From: Luteolibacter yonseiensis
GTDB taxonomy: Bacteria > Verrucomicrobiota > Verrucomicrobiia > Verrucomicrobiales > Akkermansiaceae
NCBI RefSeq assembly: GCF_016595465.1
Contig: NZ_JAENIK010000012.1
Coordinates: 434,001 to 498,000, forward strand
Reading direction: 5' to 3'
DNA: 64,000 nt
Of this stretch, positions 62,898-64,000 are shown piece by piece (position 1 is the first letter of the stretch; each line of letters opens with the position of its first letter). The position numbers and the translations under genes were made by a program. A model generated the notes under the pieces. That model was not told where the DNA came from, did not search any database, and saw nothing but the letters and a program-made list of their open reading frames with translations.

Positions 62898-64000
62898 ATG
62901 CGCCGCCGCAATCTTTTCCTGACCCTTGGCTTCGCTTTCACGGCGATGCTCGGATACTGGCTTGCCGGGACGGCGACCCAGAAAGAGCCGGTCCGGCCAG
63001 TCTCGGTGGAAAGCGAGACCGCGCCGAAGCGGCCGGTCGTTGCCGACGAACCGGCACCCCAGTTCCGAAGAGGTGAGCGAGGCCCGGTTTTCCGGCGTGA
63101 CGATGAGGCATCGGAGGCGGGTGCGTTGCCGGGGCAGCGGGTCCTCGTTTTCAAGGACCGGGAGGCGCTTGAGGATTTCCTGAAAAGGGCGGGGGACAAG
63201 GTGCGCCTCATGGGGCGGCTTGACGCTCTCAACGCCCTTCGCATCGGTTTCGGCAATTATGATGATCTCGCATCCCTGCTTCGCGGAGATGAGGAATCCT
63301 CGCTGATTTTCCCCGTTGACGTGCCGACGCCGGGCGAGGGCACCGCCCAGGACGGCGCTGTCGCACTTGGCAAGGGTTTGCTCGAGTGGCTGGGCATCAC
63401 CGGAGACAATTCCGAGTGGGGGAGCGGTGTTCGCGTTGCCGTCCTCGATACGGGAGTGGCGACCAGCCCGGCCTTCCTGTCAAACATCTCCTGGTTGAAT
63501 CTCGTCGATCTGCCGGGGGACCTCTCCAAGCAGAACGGCCACGGCACCGCCGTGGCCTCAATGATCATCGGCCAGAACGCTCTCACCCCGGGCGTCGCTC
63601 CGGGTGCGGATATCATTTCCATCCGGATCGCAAACGATCTCGGCCAATCCGACAGTTATCTCCTGGCACAGGGAATCATCGCCGCCGTGGACGGCGGAGC
63701 CTCCCTCATCAATATCTCCATGGGCAGCTTCGGGGACAGCGGGCTTGTCCGGAACGCCATCGCCTATGCCCAGGCGGCGGGGGCGCTCATCATCGCGGCG
63801 GCGGGAAATAACGGAATCGATCGTCTCTCTTATCCCGCCGCGAACGATGGAGTGATCGCCGTGGGTGCGGTGGACGCGCTGGGAAATCATCTGGACTTTT
63901 CAAACACGGGAAACCAATTGGCAATTTCCGCACCCGGATTCGGGGTGAACGCGGCATGGACCGGCGACCAGGCCGCCAGCGTCAACGGGACTTCGTTCAG
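62898..64000 (+). CDS. S8 subtilisin-like protease, 3' end outside window
   Basis: A secreted serine protease cut by the window edge after 367 codons. The N-terminus is basic then hydrophobic (RRRNLFLTLGFAFTAMLGYW), a signal anchor. A propeptide-like region follows to about residue 160. The catalytic triad is D184 (VAVLDTGV), H215 (NGHGTAVAS) and S366 (NGTSF); the last visible residues are at the Ser. Oxyanion Asn in AAAGNNG is present. It follows the secreted unknown after 64 bases and may process envelope proteins. Confidence 0.93.
   Translation, partial: MRRRNLFLTLGFAFTAMLGYWLAGTATQKEPVRPVSVESETAPKRPVVADEPAPQFRRGERGPVFRRDDEASEAGALPGQRVLVFKDREALEDFLKRAGDKVRLMGRLDALNALRIGFGNYDDLASLLRGDEESSLIFPVDVPTPGEGTAQDGAVALGKGLLEWLGITGDNSEWGSGVRVAVLDTGVATSPAFLSNISWLNLVDLPGDLSKQNGHGTAVASMIIGQNALTPGVAPGADIISIRIANDLGQSDSYLLAQGIIAAVDGGASLINISMGSFGDSGLVRNAIAYAQAAGALIIAAAGNNGIDRLSYPAANDGVIAVGAVDALGNHLDFSNTGNQLAISAPGFGVNAAWTGDQAASVNGTSF

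Noticed and set aside
1..64000. tRNA, rRNA, CRISPR array or phage/IS element
   Set aside because: No TΨC-like arms in tRNA context, no regularly spaced direct repeats and no transposase or integrase motif were found by eye.

Overview
The window looks like a chromosomal segment of a Verrucomicrobium, most likely of the Verrucomicrobiaceae/Luteolibacter type. Evidence: a Verru_Chthon cassette protein A homologue (58516-62052), a very large secreted protein built from autotransporter-associated beta-strand (PATR) repeats with the C-terminal tail usual in this phylum, many secreted or twin-arginine proteins, high GC, and few clear Shine-Dalgarno sites. No rRNA, tRNA, CRISPR array, prophage or insertion sequence was seen. 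Taxonomy is inferred from gene content only.

Layout. 1-2443: a large-subunit catalase cut by the window edge (minus), then an HD-domain (p)ppGpp-hydrolase-like protein with a probable leaderless promoter and a small partner gene. 2471-6585 (minus): a tightly overlapping kaiC-kaiB-kaiB-hybrid histidine kinase operon. 6814-9887 (minus): a ligase-associated metallophosphoesterase and an Lhr-like helicase. 10062-17894 (plus): a ferritin-like protein, then a transglutaminase/DUF2126 - ATP-grasp/alpha-E - transglutaminase operon and a PH-domain protein. 17912-25469: M20 dipeptidase, glnS, an anchored coiled-coil protein, a nucleoid-associated protein, a zinc-ribbon membrane protein and a PAS/SpoIIE phosphatase. 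25517-28539: squalene/phytoene synthase, a secreted GH16 glucanase and a secreted sugar isomerase-like protein. 28854-34607: the giant PATR protein (minus). 34919-43653: prfA, a D-amino-acid-oxidase-like flavoprotein whose segments are in circularly permuted order, rlmI, a tiny Lys/Ala-rich protein, an anchored unknown, an A-type Fe-S carrier and a large secreted helical-repeat protein. 43750-45776: pgk-tpiA. 45906-49248: a secreted protein with a caspase-like His/Cys pattern, a pyruvyltransferase and bioB. 49271-50135: a small accessory patch (hicAB and a broken DUF4238 gene). 50136-52770: a divergent LysR regulator and ilvD. 52968-58196: a fatty acid hydroxylase, a giant SNF2 helicase and a DUF3592 protein. 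58516-64000: Verru_Chthon protein A, a secreted unknown, and a subtilase that runs off the window.

Most of the window is housekeeping metabolism mixed with secreted proteins. Three blocks look like functional systems: the Kai operon (a possible timing or stress-signalling module outside cyanobacteria), the ATP-grasp/alpha-E/transglutaminase operon (a predicted peptide-modification system of unknown substrate), and the Verru_Chthon/secreted protein/subtilase block at the right end (surface or export). The permuted flavoprotein and the caspase-like secreted protein are the most unusual single genes.
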